DNA from: Hydractinia symbiolongicarpus
Lineage: Eukaryota > Cnidaria > Hydrozoa > Anthoathecata > Hydractiniidae
Length of the DNA: 64,000 bases
Assembly: GCF_029227915.1 (NCBI RefSeq)
Contig: NC_079878.1
Location: 6,014,001-6,078,000, forward strand
Direction of reading: 5' to 3'
The notes beneath the pieces were generated by a model that saw only the letters and a program-made list of their open reading frames with translations, was not told the origin of the DNA and ran no database searches. The position numbers were made by a program, and so were the translations under genes. Below, one piece after another: positions 19,369 through 31,295 of this stretch. Position 1 is the first letter of the stretch. Each line of letters begins with the position of its first letter.

Positions 19369-22300
19369 CTTTAAAAATAAATTACCAAAGATAATGAGCA
19401 AAACATAATCATGTCTGCCATTATGTTTTTTGTCAGTTTTGTTCAGGACTTTTTGCATACAAGGCCAGATGTCTTACCGTTAACGAACATATTTGACTCA
19501 CACAGTTCTTGTTGATAGACTAAACTGATGTTAACATAAATTCTGTGTTTCTCTGGCTTAATAAAGTTCCAATTACTACAACCAAAAAGTAGTATTTGTC
19601 AAAATAGTGCCCCATAACTGATACTGATAATAAAAAAGTCCATTATATATATAAGTGAAACAATTTTTTCAAACATAGTGTACGATGGTACAATTTCGAC
19701 ACTTTTTATGAAAAATTAGTATTTATCTTATTGCTTTGCGTTGTGCCGCCCTGTTGTGGCTCTTTTGCATATGAGACATAGGCGGACACCGACAATTAAA
19801 AATAAAGTTAAATCTTAACCGACTGCATATCACAAATGGCCTGGAAAAATGGAACCCGGAGTTTTTTGCCAGCATGGGTCCAATTTCGCCAGCTAGGTTT
19901 TTAATCGTGAAAAAGAAACAAGATATTCTGGGTAATCTATGTAACTCTGCTGAAAACTATTCTCTAAGTCCCTTGTGACGTGCCTAGGTAAAAAAATGGG
20001 TTTAAAAAGTATATCTCCTTAGATCTATCAAAATGAAGTCTGGTGAAGTTGTACCACTGTTGCCAGGAAAAATGGATCAGCGAATCACAAGTCTGGGAAA
20101 GATATAAGGTGTGGCTGTCCAAGGAAGTTTGCTTCGCTTATCCAAACCTTGTATTTTATTAAAGATGAATCCATAGAAGAGCCGTAAATCAATAAAAATG
20201 AGTGTAAACACCTGACTGTGGCATGAACAGAATTTATTTCTTTCTGGCGAAATTGTACCTATAGTGAAATAGTACCTCTGTACCAGGGAATTCCACAAAT
20301 TCCACGTGTGCTACACATTGCATGCGTAAATCTATTTTAGAAAATTTGCGCGTGCTTTTTTTTCCGATTTTTTTCCTGGTTTATTTCACTCTTAGCAGTG
20401 TGTGATTGTTCTTTAAGTGGTGTAAAAGTGCTAAATATATTAGCAAAACACCTTGGTTCGTTGTAGAAAGTAATTTATAACAGGTAAATACCATATAATT
20501 AAATTTAAACAGTGGACAAAGAGACGCTGACACGTGCCACATGTTGCACTTACTGCAATGGTCTGCCATATTGTTTGTAGTGCTATTTATCCCAACCCCT
20601 TTTCCAGGTTATATTTTCTCCATAGGTTATCTATTATCTATAACAATGGTAAAAATTGAAGTCATTTTTTATTTATTGAGGTTTGAAGTTTTGTATGTTA
20701 GCTTTTGGGAGACGGCTTGTGTGGAATAGTAGGCAGAAAAAAACACATTTAATTTAAACACGGGGAAAAAACAAAGCATTTAATTAACTTTTTTTTAAAA
20801 AAATTAATTTAACCACAAGTGATTATAAACTGTTTTTATTGATACGGTTGAAGCTGCCGATTAAAACGATTGATTTTTGGGATACAGTTTTAATAGTTAA
20901 ATGCTTAAAGCACAGCCTTAAGTGGCGACATTAACTACACTGTAGACAATCAACTTCAAAATTCCTTCGTTAATTTTTTTTATTTTACGCGAGTAAAGAG
21001 CTTAATTAGCGTGTGCAATAAATCGCATGCCTGAATAGCTGTTGCGCGTGTGTGGGTGCATGGTTGTGCAATCACACACAAGTCACATGGAATTCCCTGT
21101 GTACGCTATACTTTATTTTCTTTTGGATCAAATAAAAGCCAGGAAGTAAACAATTGCTGTTTTACTAAACAAAAAAAGTTACTGAATTTTGATATTTTTT
21201 TTCTTTTCAGGGGGTTTTTTATATGGCTATAACTACAGAAACTGTTTCCATAGGCTTTAAAGCTAGAGCTATACTTTTCCTAAACTTGTGTCTATATTCC
21301 AGGTGATTTTAATCAGATGAGTGTCACTTGAATAAGAAAAGTGTCCTGTTGCGTACAGTACTTAAAAAGATATCTTAACGTTGTATTCCTATATTATACA
21401 CTTCTGAATCCATAGAGAGAGAATAGACACGTGAACAAAAAAAGCACATCAGCACAGCTGCTTCCGCCATTACCAAATATGTCCGGGTTTCGCCAGGGTT
21501 TGTCCCAGTCATTGATCCGATTTTTTAACCTCAATTCTAGTTCCCTCCCGCGCTATGTACTTTTTGATCTCGAATAAACAACTTTGTTTTCAATTAAACA
21601 CCTCTCTTGACTAAATTTCCCTGTTTGAGACAATTCCAAAATTATAATATCCTTTTTATCAACCTCGTCTACAGGGATTCTTATAGGTTATAACAAATTG
21701 ACACAAGGTTGCGATAACTCGAACCCCTATAAATGGAATCTCTACTTAACTCGAACGATGTGGGAATTTCCTAGTGAACTGTCATAAAAAAGATTTAGTA
21801 CCCATTCTCCAAACTCCCAACTCTCTATTACCCGAATCTCTGTATAACTCGCACAGTTTTCGATTCCCCGTGGCTGTTCGAGTTATAGAGAGTCAACTGT
21901 AGAATAATACTTCACATTGTCGTATAATCTTCCATTTGTCCAATAAAAAAGGAGAATATCTTCTCTGGTTTAGAGCTTCTTGTATCACTTTTGTATTTTT
22001 GTGAAAATTTTCTAGTTATCGTCAAGCTAGGCTCCAATCTCGTCCTCCATCCATGGCTTTCTAGCTGAGTGCGAGCGCGAGAGACTACTTTATTTACTAC
22101 TTTTATCGAGCGCTATAAAAACCCCAAAAAGAAGTCTTGAAAAGCGAGACTGAGTTAGTCCTTGTAGATTTCGTCTTTCTAATTTAAATACTCGCTTTCT
22201 TTTTAGAAGCAACATATTATACAAGCAACACGAAGCTTTAAATACTTGAAGAAAAAAGAATTAATTGCTAAGCAAATGCTCAATCCGATGTGAGTAATAA

Positions 22301-22950
22301 ATAGAGAAGGGGAGGAATAGTTTCCAAGACCTATCGTTATATTATGCAAATTAAAGTAGTACAACTGAAGTTTGATTTCGCCATAGAATATAATATAATA
22401 ATATAGATTATATCTCTAGATTATATATCTATATCTATATATCTATCCTGACTGAAAAAGCAAACATTTCTCAAGTAAAAATGTAACAACCAACAAGTAA
22501 AGAACAGTTGCGCCTGGGAAAGCGTTTGGAACTTTAACAACATTGAAAATAACCATTAAATTCTATAACGTCAAATCGCAAATTTTACAAATATATTTAA
22601 ATGCTACATTTTTAAATAAACAGTTTTTTGCAAAAACGAGATATTTACCTTTCCAAAAGCCTTTGTAGTTTCCGTTATCAAATTGTAACCTACCATACTG
22701 TTAAGAAGTCACTGCACATATTGGACCAAAAAAGTCGGTTAAAGAGCGTATCAATCAATCTAGTCCCCATATATATTTAGCCACCAACAATTTAAAACTT
22801 CTTAGCAAAACTTACATACCATGTTACCGAATGAGCTTAAAAAAGCAGTCTTCTTCGAGATACCTTCTATAATTTACCTAACATTTAACTAATAATATAA
22901 AAACTTTATAACATGCAAAAAGTTACTCTGTACCTAGTATCTAACTTACA
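19369..22950. other. Intergenic region between ZNF330 and the multi-pass membrane gene
   Basis: It contains the 5' flank of ZNF330 and the 3' flank of the gene ending at 23311. I find no supported exon. A pogo/Tigger-like transposon end lies at 21700-21901, and a TATA-rich low-complexity patch at about 22390-22450. The remaining short open frames show no family resemblance. Confidence 0.5.
21700..21901. mobile_element. Fragment with pogo/Tigger-like terminus
   Basis: The right end, read on the minus strand, is tacagttgactctctataac followed by tcgaacagcc. The left end has gcgataactcgaacccctat. Ends of the form CAGTxxxCTCTATAACTCGAA are typical of pogo/Tigger elements of the Tc1-mariner superfamily, and the outermost bases are TA as expected. 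No transposase is visible, so this is a non-autonomous or internally deleted remnant. Confidence 0.55.
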
Positions 22951-23310
22951 TTATTACGTCTGTATAGTTTTTATACATCTGCAGTGAATTCTCTTTATCC
23001 TGAATTTGGAGGGTCTAAAAAAATCTGACACAGATGACGAAAATTCAAGCATGAAGTTACAATAATAGAAATATGTCTCCATGGTTCGCGGCAAGCCAGG
23101 GAAATAGGGAAAGATAACCGGCAAAGGAACAGAATATTTACTCGAAATAGAAAAATGGTTCGAGTGTTCAAGATAAGAATCCATCCGGTATAGCACAAAA
23201 ACTTTAACAATTTAGAAAAAATAAAAAAATCCATAACAATTAAGAAAAGGTTTTTTTCTCCTTTTGGCATAGCAATCCATAGATGTATAAGCGGTCCTTT
23301 TAACTTTCCG

Positions 23311-26300
23311 TCAATCAATTTTCTTGACGAAGCATTGCAGTAGTACGTCGAAAATCTTCTTTAACATCAGTACAGCGAAACCGAAAAATACAATCACCAA
23401 TGGCAGTGTCAGAATAATGTCCTCTGTCCACGACAATACTGCAGTGATAATACCATAAGCAGGTATTTGGGTTAAATCATTCATATAATTGATCGCCCAA
23501 AACAAATCTGAGACGTTAAAAAACAACAAAAGCGATAACGAAGCTGTTTCAACACGATTTAGAAACTGATTGCAAAATGGTAATGCATATAAATGATGTA
23601 AAAGGAATGAGAATAATATGGGTAGTAGAATCATCATTCTGATGACAGGATTCACAATGTAGATGCATAAGGCTGTGACAATAATCCGTCGAAACAAAAT
23701 AACCACTTCCCAATTGATTCTATTTTTACCTCCAAACTGATCAGAGTTGTATGGTTTCGTAAACACATTTATAATACTCTGTTTCTCCTCGTCGTTATCC
23801 CGTTCGACATCACGTATTTCTTTCTCAACTGAATATCTTGTTCGAAGATAGCACCACAAGGCTTTTGGTGGAAATATAACATTTAAGTAAAACTGCTTCA
23901 CTGTAATACGATTTGATTCTAACATTTTCTCTGATAAGTAAGTTGAAATTGGAAACGGAACAATCCAAGTGCCAATAATAACCATTATTATGTAATGCCA
24001 CCACACGTAGCAGACTACATCTCCTTGGATATATAAATGCTTCTTTCCATTGATATTTACACAGTTTGTCATTTTGAAACAATAGGTTGATATGCTCGTA
24101 TAACTTAGTAATATCAAATGAATCAATGAAACTCTGACTCTTCCTTTAAATGGCAAAATTCCTATGCTGTTTGTCACATATTCTCTTTTACTTAGTCTTA
24201 ACTTCTGATAAATAGATTTAGCAAGAAAATACTGGAATAGAAAAAATACTATCATCAGGACAAGGCCGAGTCTGATGGATTCCTTCTCAATTGTTGTCAG
24301 TGCCTCCTTAGGACAAAGCCTAAATACTCCAATCGAAAGTAGACGAAAATTTAGCAAGGATGAGAAAAACTGTCTTAATTGAGATAGGTAACCATATCCT
24401 GCTTCATTCAAATGGTGCTCAACACTCAACAGTATTTCCATTTGATAAAAAAAGAAAAATATAGTTTTTATTCCGCCAATGCTGGATATTATTTTGTCTT
24501 TGTGACCTGATATAAAGTCTTCGTTGTGTACTGTTAGATTTTCTTCAGGCGAGTCAATGTCTGCATGGACTTCTTCTCCGTCTATTCGTAGGCAATCAGA
24601 ATTTTCTTCTTCATTGAGAATAATGGGTTCAGTCAGCTGAGCATCTCTCTTTGATTTTATTCTTCTTGCGGTACGCAGGATCATATGGACAATATCTTTA
24701 TAAAACAACAGAACAACGGTGTAGAATATGGCATACAACACGAAAAGAAACCAAAATAAATTTACCCTGCAGTTTTTGTTTCCAACACATTGTTTATTAA
24801 AATAGTTCACTCTGTATCCTTTTCTACACGAGCCACACAATGTTCCCTCACGATTAGAATTACATGTGTTGTATGAAACACAACGCTTTGTTTTCTTTGA
24901 GCAACAGTATTGAGATGGACAAGGTATAAACAGCAGTTGTTCACTTCGCGTTTTATAGCCCCAGAAGTTTCCCTTGCTAGTAACATTATCCTCACAAACT
25001 CCGCCTGTTGGACATTGCAAGCAACTCACGTTGGTTTTTCTTATACGAAGTAAAAACCTAGAGTTATTTATTTCCATTGTTTGTGCTGCAGACCCATAAG
25101 TTCCTTTTGGGCACCTGCGACAACGAAGGATTGATAATAATTCTGTTATGATTTTTGTTGTGAAAAAAGCCGTTTTATAGTTTCGTGCACATTTAAAATG
25201 GACATTTTGAAATAATGAAGACTGGCTAAGGCAGCTTTCTGTACAGAGAAACCCATCAACGTTATCTTTTGAACTAGAAGCTTTCAATGTCATGCTGACG
25301 TTTATGAGTGAGATCATGCCCGATGAATAGATGAAATAACCATAGCTTATATTATCTACAGCGTTACCTATAATCCTAACATTTTCCAGGATCATTTTTG
25401 ATTGCAGAAAAAATTTCTCTTCCTGGGTAAAATAAATGTTACCTCCCAAACCTTGCGCTGTATTCGAAATAAAAGTTGCATTTGTAATGAAGATTTCAGA
25501 TTCGTATGCTTCGTTGAAAATAGCACCACCTAACTTGGCGAAATTCTTTTCAAACACACAGTTGTTTATTTTACCACTACTTTTAACTAGGTTGATCGCA
25601 CCACCCATTTCTGCTTTATTTTTTATAAATTTTGTATTTGTTATTTGAAAATCTGGTGTCATTGAAATTTTAACAGGTGATACTAAATAACCTGAAAATG
25701 AGCAATCCTTGATAATAACTTGCTCCAGAAAGTATCCGTTTATGACGTGCTTTGTGTTCCATTGGCGAAGATTTTGTTGAAAATTAACAAAGGTTGAATT
25801 TTTGATTGTAAATTTATTTATAAATTTTTTCCTTGTGTTTGATCCTTTGATATATATAGAGCAACTACTAGCATTTTCAAAACGGCAATTGTCAATGATG
25901 AGGTTGAACCTTTTGATGAAGCTCTGAAGAAATATTATATGGTTTGCGTTTCTCCTTGGCCCCTCATTGACAACACATTGTTGCAGAAGTATGTATCCTT
26001 TGCAATGCTTAATAAGGTTAAGAATATATGTCTGGTAAAAATAACATTGGGAGATATGTATTTTTACAGTTATATTGATAAAATCTTTATTCTTGATTGT
26101 GGGCACGTAGATTTTACTAAAGTTGCATCTCCTGATCACCAAAGTTAAACTATTGACACGTCGCATTAAAAAGAGAGGAACTTTGAAAAAATTGATATCT
26201 ATAATTCGAAAGTGTAAATCAATCCTACTGTTGACGTAAAATAAATACTGTTTGCGCCACAATGATCCATTCCAAAGTATTGTTGGCCGCAAGTAATTTT

Positions 26301-27271
26301 CTCCATAATTTGTTATAGTTAGGTTTTTATCTATGTATGGCAATGTTTTTTTAAAAATATAAACGTAAGGCTTTTCCTTTGTCTTGCCAGCGTCTAGTCT
26401 GACGATATCATTAGATTTTACCTTGTGTTTTAAAGCATACTCCAATGAAGCACATGGTGAAAGGTTACTACCGCACCAGTATGTGTCATTGCTTCTAAAC
26501 TGCGAAATAAACACTTCAGCTCCTTCTACAACAATCAAACAAAGAATTAATTAAATTGATATATGATACAAAATCACAACAAATTATTTTGATCTCAACT
26601 TTCTTTTCTTTTTCTATTTGTCAATCTTTTTTACGGCAGAATTAGTCCTAATTTCCAAACTTTTGAACTCGTTTGTGACATGTGACGTAGTAACTCAGGT
26701 GAAGAAAGATGATGATGCAAATAACTACTAAGTTTTTTACAGTTTCTGAATTTATTTATTGATGCATCTAGCTTTCTGTTTTTAGAAAAAAATACAGTAA
26801 GCAGGCATAATATTAACTTATTTGGCAGGAAAATGAAATTTTTACGTTCATACTGCAACTGGACAAAGTTAACTGTTCTCTTGTCTGATCCTGTTTATAT
26901 GTATCATCAACCTCGAACCCAGGGCCTGTAGCGTTTATTGATATGAAGATGAAACGCGTTTCATCCTTATATCAAAAACTGCTACAGGTCCTGGGTTCGA
27001 GGTTGTTTGTATCATAATTATTTAACCAGGATAGTTCGAGAGTGTCCTACGAATATTGTCCTGGCGTATTTAAAGCATTTAAACAAAAATTCTACATGCT
27101 TATTTACTTATACAAAATTGCTCAGACCCTGGGGACGTGGTTAAAGATTTGCTAACAACGAGAACACTCATAAGTTTGACACTTCAAGACAAACAATGAT
27201 TCTTTTTTACCTGTTGTGTTTAAAACTAGCATCAGAACCCAAAACGACAACAGCAAATTACCGGCCGTCAT
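23311..27271 (-). CDS. Secreted beta-helix, Cys-rich, multi-pass membrane protein (unnamed family)
   Basis: Two exons: 27211-27271, encoding a signal peptide (MTAGNLLLSFWVLMLVLNTT), and 23311-26525, joined in phase 1 to give 1091 aa. The N half contains repeated short hydrophobic strands of right-handed beta-helix type. At about 320-390 there are FIKN..MGGAINL, FEKN..LGGAIF and FISN..GLGGN repeats, which are the GGA(I/L/V) and FxxN motifs of chlamydial Pmp passenger domains. A Cys-rich segment follows (CRRCPKGTYG, CLQCPTGGVCED, CPSQYCC, GTLCGSCRKGY). The C half carries about seven to nine hydrophobic segments with long charged loops. It probably sits at the plasma membrane with the beta-helix outside. 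Function unknown. The architecture recalls uncharacterised cnidarian and protist proteins. An acceptor-like AG lies 16 nt upstream of the ATG. Confidence 0.85.
26900..27013. mobile_element. Near-perfect palindromic MITE, 114 bp
   Basis: Two arms of about 57 bp pair almost throughout, around the centre gatgaaacgcgtttcatc. The outer parts read aacctcgaacccagg and cctgggttcgaggtt. It lies in the single intron of the multi-pass membrane gene. Related sequence occurs at 3156-3260 and, decayed, at about 27118-27145 and 27660-27730. Confidence 0.8.
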
Positions 27272-28172
27272 GACCTTTTTGTTCCCTCTTAAAAAAAATA
27301 ACCTGAAAGTGATATTTAGCTAAACTTTATATCCACGCCTCTTTCGTATTCCTGTTGATATAATTTTGCAACTTTTCTTTTGTTAATATATTTAATTTTG
27401 TAAGTAAAAGAAGAACATAAAAGCTGTCATTTTCGTTTTCATGGAATACTCAACAGATGAGTCACTTAAAGACAGATGAGTCACTTGAGCCATGACCGCC
27501 GTTGCGCATGACACCTTGCCGAGTTGCAAAACTTGAGCTGAGATTTTGAGCCAGAAAGTTGTGCAAATATTTTATTTTAACAACAGTTAAAACCAAACAG
27601 CAAACACACTTTCCATATCACGAACCTACCACCTCCATGCACCAACATAATATACTACCAGGGCCTGTGGCGTTTTTTTGATATAAAGATGGAACTCGTA
27701 CGCGTTATATCCTCATAACAAAAAGATTTCCATGCCTAAGATATCCAAGAAAAAGAGAGTTAATAAATGAAAACATATTCGTCATAGGTCGACGAATAAT
27801 TTGGGCCTTTTCTGAATTTTTGTTACTACTATACTATATTATATTTTTTATATTTTTATATTTTTGATGTTTTGACTTTCAGAATCAATTTTTTTTACTT
27901 GATCTGACATGTGAAAATACTGTTTTGGTAACATGTTACGGTCAAAGTCTTCTCATATTGTACTTACAAGCCTCGCTTTCAAGCAGAGGCCGATTAGCAA
28001 AAAATCAAAAACTTGTTTTGAAAGGTTGTTTGTTTGGTGTATGAATCTGAAGTTGCAACATTATCAAGTTTCAGGTGAGGATTTCAAAAATCACATTAAT
28101 TTTGTTTAAAAAAGTTGAGAAGTAGCAGCAGTACTTCAAAGAAAACAAATTCGGGAAAGGTGTATTTAAAAA
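27272..28172. promoter_or_regulatory. Head-to-head intergenic region, candidate bidirectional promoter
   Basis: The minus-strand membrane gene starts at 27271 and the plus-strand microprotein candidate at 28173, about 900 bp apart. No clear TATA box is assignable in this AT-rich stretch. It includes a decayed MITE at 27660-27730 and a tandem agacagatgagtcactt repeat at about 27454-27489. The promoter role is inferred from gene arrangement alone. Confidence 0.35.
27660..27730. mobile_element. Decayed half copy of the palindromic MITE family
   Basis: The stretch accagggcctgtggcgtttt...gatataaagatggaact..acgcgttatatcctcat keeps the order of blocks of the 26900-27013 element but has lost most of its symmetry. 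Confidence 0.5.
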
Positions 28173-29047
28173 ATGCCGGGGAAACCGTTTAGTCAGGCAT
28201 ACACCGTGTCCGGAGGGTCAGTTTCACGGGTAAGTCTTTTTATGGTAACAGAATTAAAGGCTGCCTAAAATGGTACCGTTTGTGCGAAAGTTGCTGTGCT
28301 GTGTTGGCTGGTAGCTAGATTTGGCTTCTTTCTGTCTCAAGTTTCACTTTCAAAATTAGTGTATTTAAACAGTTTATATTTATCGCTTATGAAATATTCC
28401 CTATATTTTCTAACGTTATCTCTCTTTCCTTCGATTAAGCACACTGACCTAGAAAATAATGTCCGTTAGGAGGGGCAGAGTTTAAAAAAAAAATTATTAA
28501 ACTTTTTTTTTTTAAAAGGAGGCGTCTCATTTGATCAAAATGTTATTTGTTTGTGACATAGTTACTGATCTTTGATGTCGTTTTAAAATGATCTGTAGTA
28601 AATTATAAAAATGAAAAGTTAAAACCTTATTTTTAATTTTGGTTTAGGTAGCAAGTATGTAGCTATAATAGCTAGCTAGCTATAATAAGAAAAAGTTATC
28701 ATTCTGAATTGTTTTCAGTTTTAAAGCTTACCTCTTGTGTCAAAAAAGAGTTTATCTAATCGATTTAATATTTGTTTGGATTTAACAATTATATATATAT
28801 ATATAGTTAGTTAGCTAGCTCGCTATAGCTAAGCTTTCTTTTAGTAAATGTTCTACTTATAGATGAGTTGGAAATGATTTAAAAGTGCACACATCCTGAC
28901 AGGCAATAAAGAAAGATTGAAAATTCAATAAAATTGTTTATATTAACTATTTTTTACTCTGTTTAACAACAGACTTTACCTAGCGATCCTGAAAGTATAA
29001 AATTAAAAGAAAAAATTTGTGCCTTCTTAAGCTCAGAAAGTTTTTAA
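28173..29047 (+). CDS. Candidate 43-aa microprotein, two exons
   Basis: Exon 28173-28229 starts ATGCCGGGG and ends at a strong donor, CGG|GTAAGT. Exon 28973-29047 follows a good pyrimidine tract and CAG acceptor. The join is in frame and gives MPGKPFSQAYTVSGGSVSR followed by TLPSDPESIKLKEKICAF and a short end before TAA. I do not recognise the family. It is hydrophilic, with no signal peptide or membrane segment. The alternative reading is that exon 1 is an untranslated leader of the PLXDC-like gene at 30066. Splicing directly to 30062 would put the two frames out of register. Confidence 0.4.
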
Positions 29048-30061
29048 GGGCTGGCTCAGACCACATTTCAAACTCATTCAAGGTCATTTCATCTTAACAA
29101 AAATCTTTTTCACTGATAACAAACATTTTTGGCCACGTTTTTACCTTGAGTTTTGGCAGACATGTTTTATTTACTTCAGTTTTTGCTGGTTTAGGCTATC
29201 GTATTTTACGGAATCAATAAGAGCTCACTTGCTTGAGTTAAACTTGGCCTAGTTTATTCAACAAAATAGTTATGGGTACACACACAAAAAAATGCTAGGA
29301 ACAAGAGGCCTTTTCTAAGTTTTTTAAGTGTACATACACTGGCATAGCTTGCATTTTCATTTTTTTTTTACATTTTTTAATTCCAAAACTTTGTGCCAAT
29401 TTTTTTGCACATCAACCACGCGCATATATTTTTAACCACTGTAAGCCTGTGTATTAGGCTAATTTTTGTATGTGATGTTGTGGAGTATGTCAAGAAAACA
29501 AAACTCCCTAGAAATATTGCAATTCAACTGCATGCTTCTGACTAAAATATGCTTGTGTGTTGTTCTTTTGTTCTGGAAAACTCTATGCTTTTTGCTAGCT
29601 TTGTAAACTTTATCGAACACCAATCGTTTATGCTGTTCAGAAGTCTTCTAGTTGGCTTATACCAAAGTTATGCTCTTTCTCAGTTCTAATAAAAAAAATT
29701 TATCAATGTCTTTCTAAATAATCAACTATGGGTCAGAAGTATCAAATCATGACTTATTACGTATCAATTTGAGGTTTATTTAATTGATAGGGTCATAAAA
29801 AATCCTGTTTTCGCCTAGTAGCACTGCTCCAAACCTGCACTAAATACTATGTCACTTGGTATGAACCTGTACTCTGCACATCAATATTGTGAACAGCTTT
29901 GGCAGCTTATTTTCAAGACTTCAGCAATCTTATATTGAAGTTTCAAATTTTAAGCAAAATAAACATTTTTTATTAATCAGCACAATAATTTGAATTTATT
30001 TAGATAAACGTTTTCTGTCACATAAATTAAAGCTTTAATTTGTCTATTTTTTTTCAATTAG
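29048..30061. other. Non-coding stretch before the PLXDC-like gene
   Basis: No supported exon. Text is AT-rich. It ends in a pyrimidine run and AG at 30060-30061, a clear 3' splice acceptor 4 nt before the PLXDC ATG. This implies an upstream leader, cis- or trans-spliced. Confidence 0.5.
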
Positions 30062-30065
30062 CAAC

Positions 30066-31295
30066 ATGAACTTAAAAAACGTGTTAAAATTGTTGGCTGT
30101 TTTCTCATGCCTAAGAGACAGTAGAGCTAAACATGGCTCCCAGTCACATGTATACCAGCTTGAAGATAACAACCCAACACTGCGTCTGCGCAGAGATGTA
30201 CTGAATGATACTAACAAGATTGAGACAAACGTGACACAGGATAACCACAGATACTATAATTCTACATTTTACAGAGATGGACGTCAATTTTTTATTGACT
30301 TGACACAGCCAGTAAGCAAAGACATTGTGGTGATTATTCATGAGAAATCATCAGCATCTTATCGCAAAGCATATCAAGTGGATTTAGGGTTTGATTTTCC
30401 ATTTTATGGTAATGTAATAAATTATATAAGAGTAACAACTGGTGGCTTTATTAATATTGGACCAAGGTTTCATTCATATATACATCTAGTTCATTATATT
30501 GCTCCATTAATGGCGGATTTTAATCCTTCACTGAGTAATAACACTTCAATATACATCGGGAAATCAGATTCGATGCTTATTGTACAATGGAACAACATAA
30601 TGCTCAATGGATCAAGCAACAAAACCGAATCATTTACATTTCAAGTGATTTTAAATAAAAATGGAACAGTGATAATGGCATATAAAGATATACCTGTCCC
30701 ACTTTTAAAGATCAGAAACACAACACATAATGTTACAGTTGGTTTTTCTGATGGTTTTATTCTAACATACAGCAGGAGAGACAGAAAAGGACGATTAATT
30801 GTGCATAATTTTATTTACTCGTACCACAAAGTTAATTTTCCGTTAAAAACTATAATATCTGGATCTGCATATAAGCTAGTTTTGTTGCCAAACTGTATTC
30901 AAGCAAAGAGTTGTACTGCTTGCCTCAACTCTTCAATGAGTCCTTTCACTTGTCAGTGGTGTTCAAAAATAAACTTATGTTCAGATACTCTTGACTGGCA
31001 TCGAAGTAAATGGTTATCAAATAAGTGCCAATATCCAGGTAATTCGTTCAGTGAAGTTGATCAATGTGTTGGTACCACTGTACGACCTACCACAACAAAA
31101 TCACATACCTCAACAGCTATAATAGGTGTTGTTGTTGGAGTTGCATTGTTTCTACTCTTTCTCTTTGTTGTGTACTTGTTTTATTATTCGTATACACATC
31201 CACAATCTAAAGCTGGAATGTGGTTAATTGAACACCACCCCAGAAGGATGTTTAAAAAGACTTTTGACCCAGTGTCCAGAGAGGATCTTCTTTGA
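30066..31295 (+). CDS. Plexin domain-containing protein (PLXDC1/2, TEM7 family)
   Basis: Single-exon 409-aa type I membrane protein. There is a short, weak N-terminal signal sequence (about 1-20), then a nidogen-like extracellular region carrying YQVDLGFDFPFYG, TTGGFINIGP and IAPLMADF, as in PLXDC/TEM7 proteins. Several N-glycosylation sequons are present. A PSI domain with CTACLNSSMSPFTCQWC lies at about 277-336, followed by a Thr-rich stalk and a single membrane helix (about 350-372). A short cytoplasmic tail containing HPQSKAGMWLIEHHPRR matches the conserved juxtamembrane motif of the family. Vertebrate members bind cortactin and nidogen and have been proposed as PEDF receptors. Ligands in this animal are unknown. 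The intronless coding region is unusual, because vertebrate PLXDC genes have many introns. The start follows an acceptor by 4 nt. Confidence 0.9.
   Translation: MNLKNVLKLLAVFSCLRDSRAKHGSQSHVYQLEDNNPTLRLRRDVLNDTNKIETNVTQDNHRYYNSTFYRDGRQFFIDLTQPVSKDIVVIIHEKSSASYRKAYQVDLGFDFPFYGNVINYIRVTTGGFINIGPRFHSYIHLVHYIAPLMADFNPSLSNNTSIYIGKSDSMLIVQWNNIMLNGSSNKTESFTFQVILNKNGTVIMAYKDIPVPLLKIRNTTHNVTVGFSDGFILTYSRRDRKGRLIVHNFIYSYHKVNFPLKTIISGSAYKLVLLPNCIQAKSCTACLNSSMSPFTCQWCSKINLCSDTLDWHRSKWLSNKCQYPGNSFSEVDQCVGTTVRPTTTKSHTSTAIIGVVVGVALFLLFLFVVYLFYYSYTHPQSKAGMWLIEHHPRRMFKKTFDPVSREDLL

Noticed and set aside
22995..23318. 107-aa minus-strand open frame just after the membrane gene
   Set aside because: It overlaps the 3' end and 3' flank of the gene ending at 23311 in another frame. 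It shows no domain or splice support. I take it as 3' untranslated sequence.
28780..28860. (TA)n with tagctagctagc palindromes
   Set aside because: Only about seven TA units and short overlapping palindromes. Ordinary simple sequence, not evidence for an origin or element.
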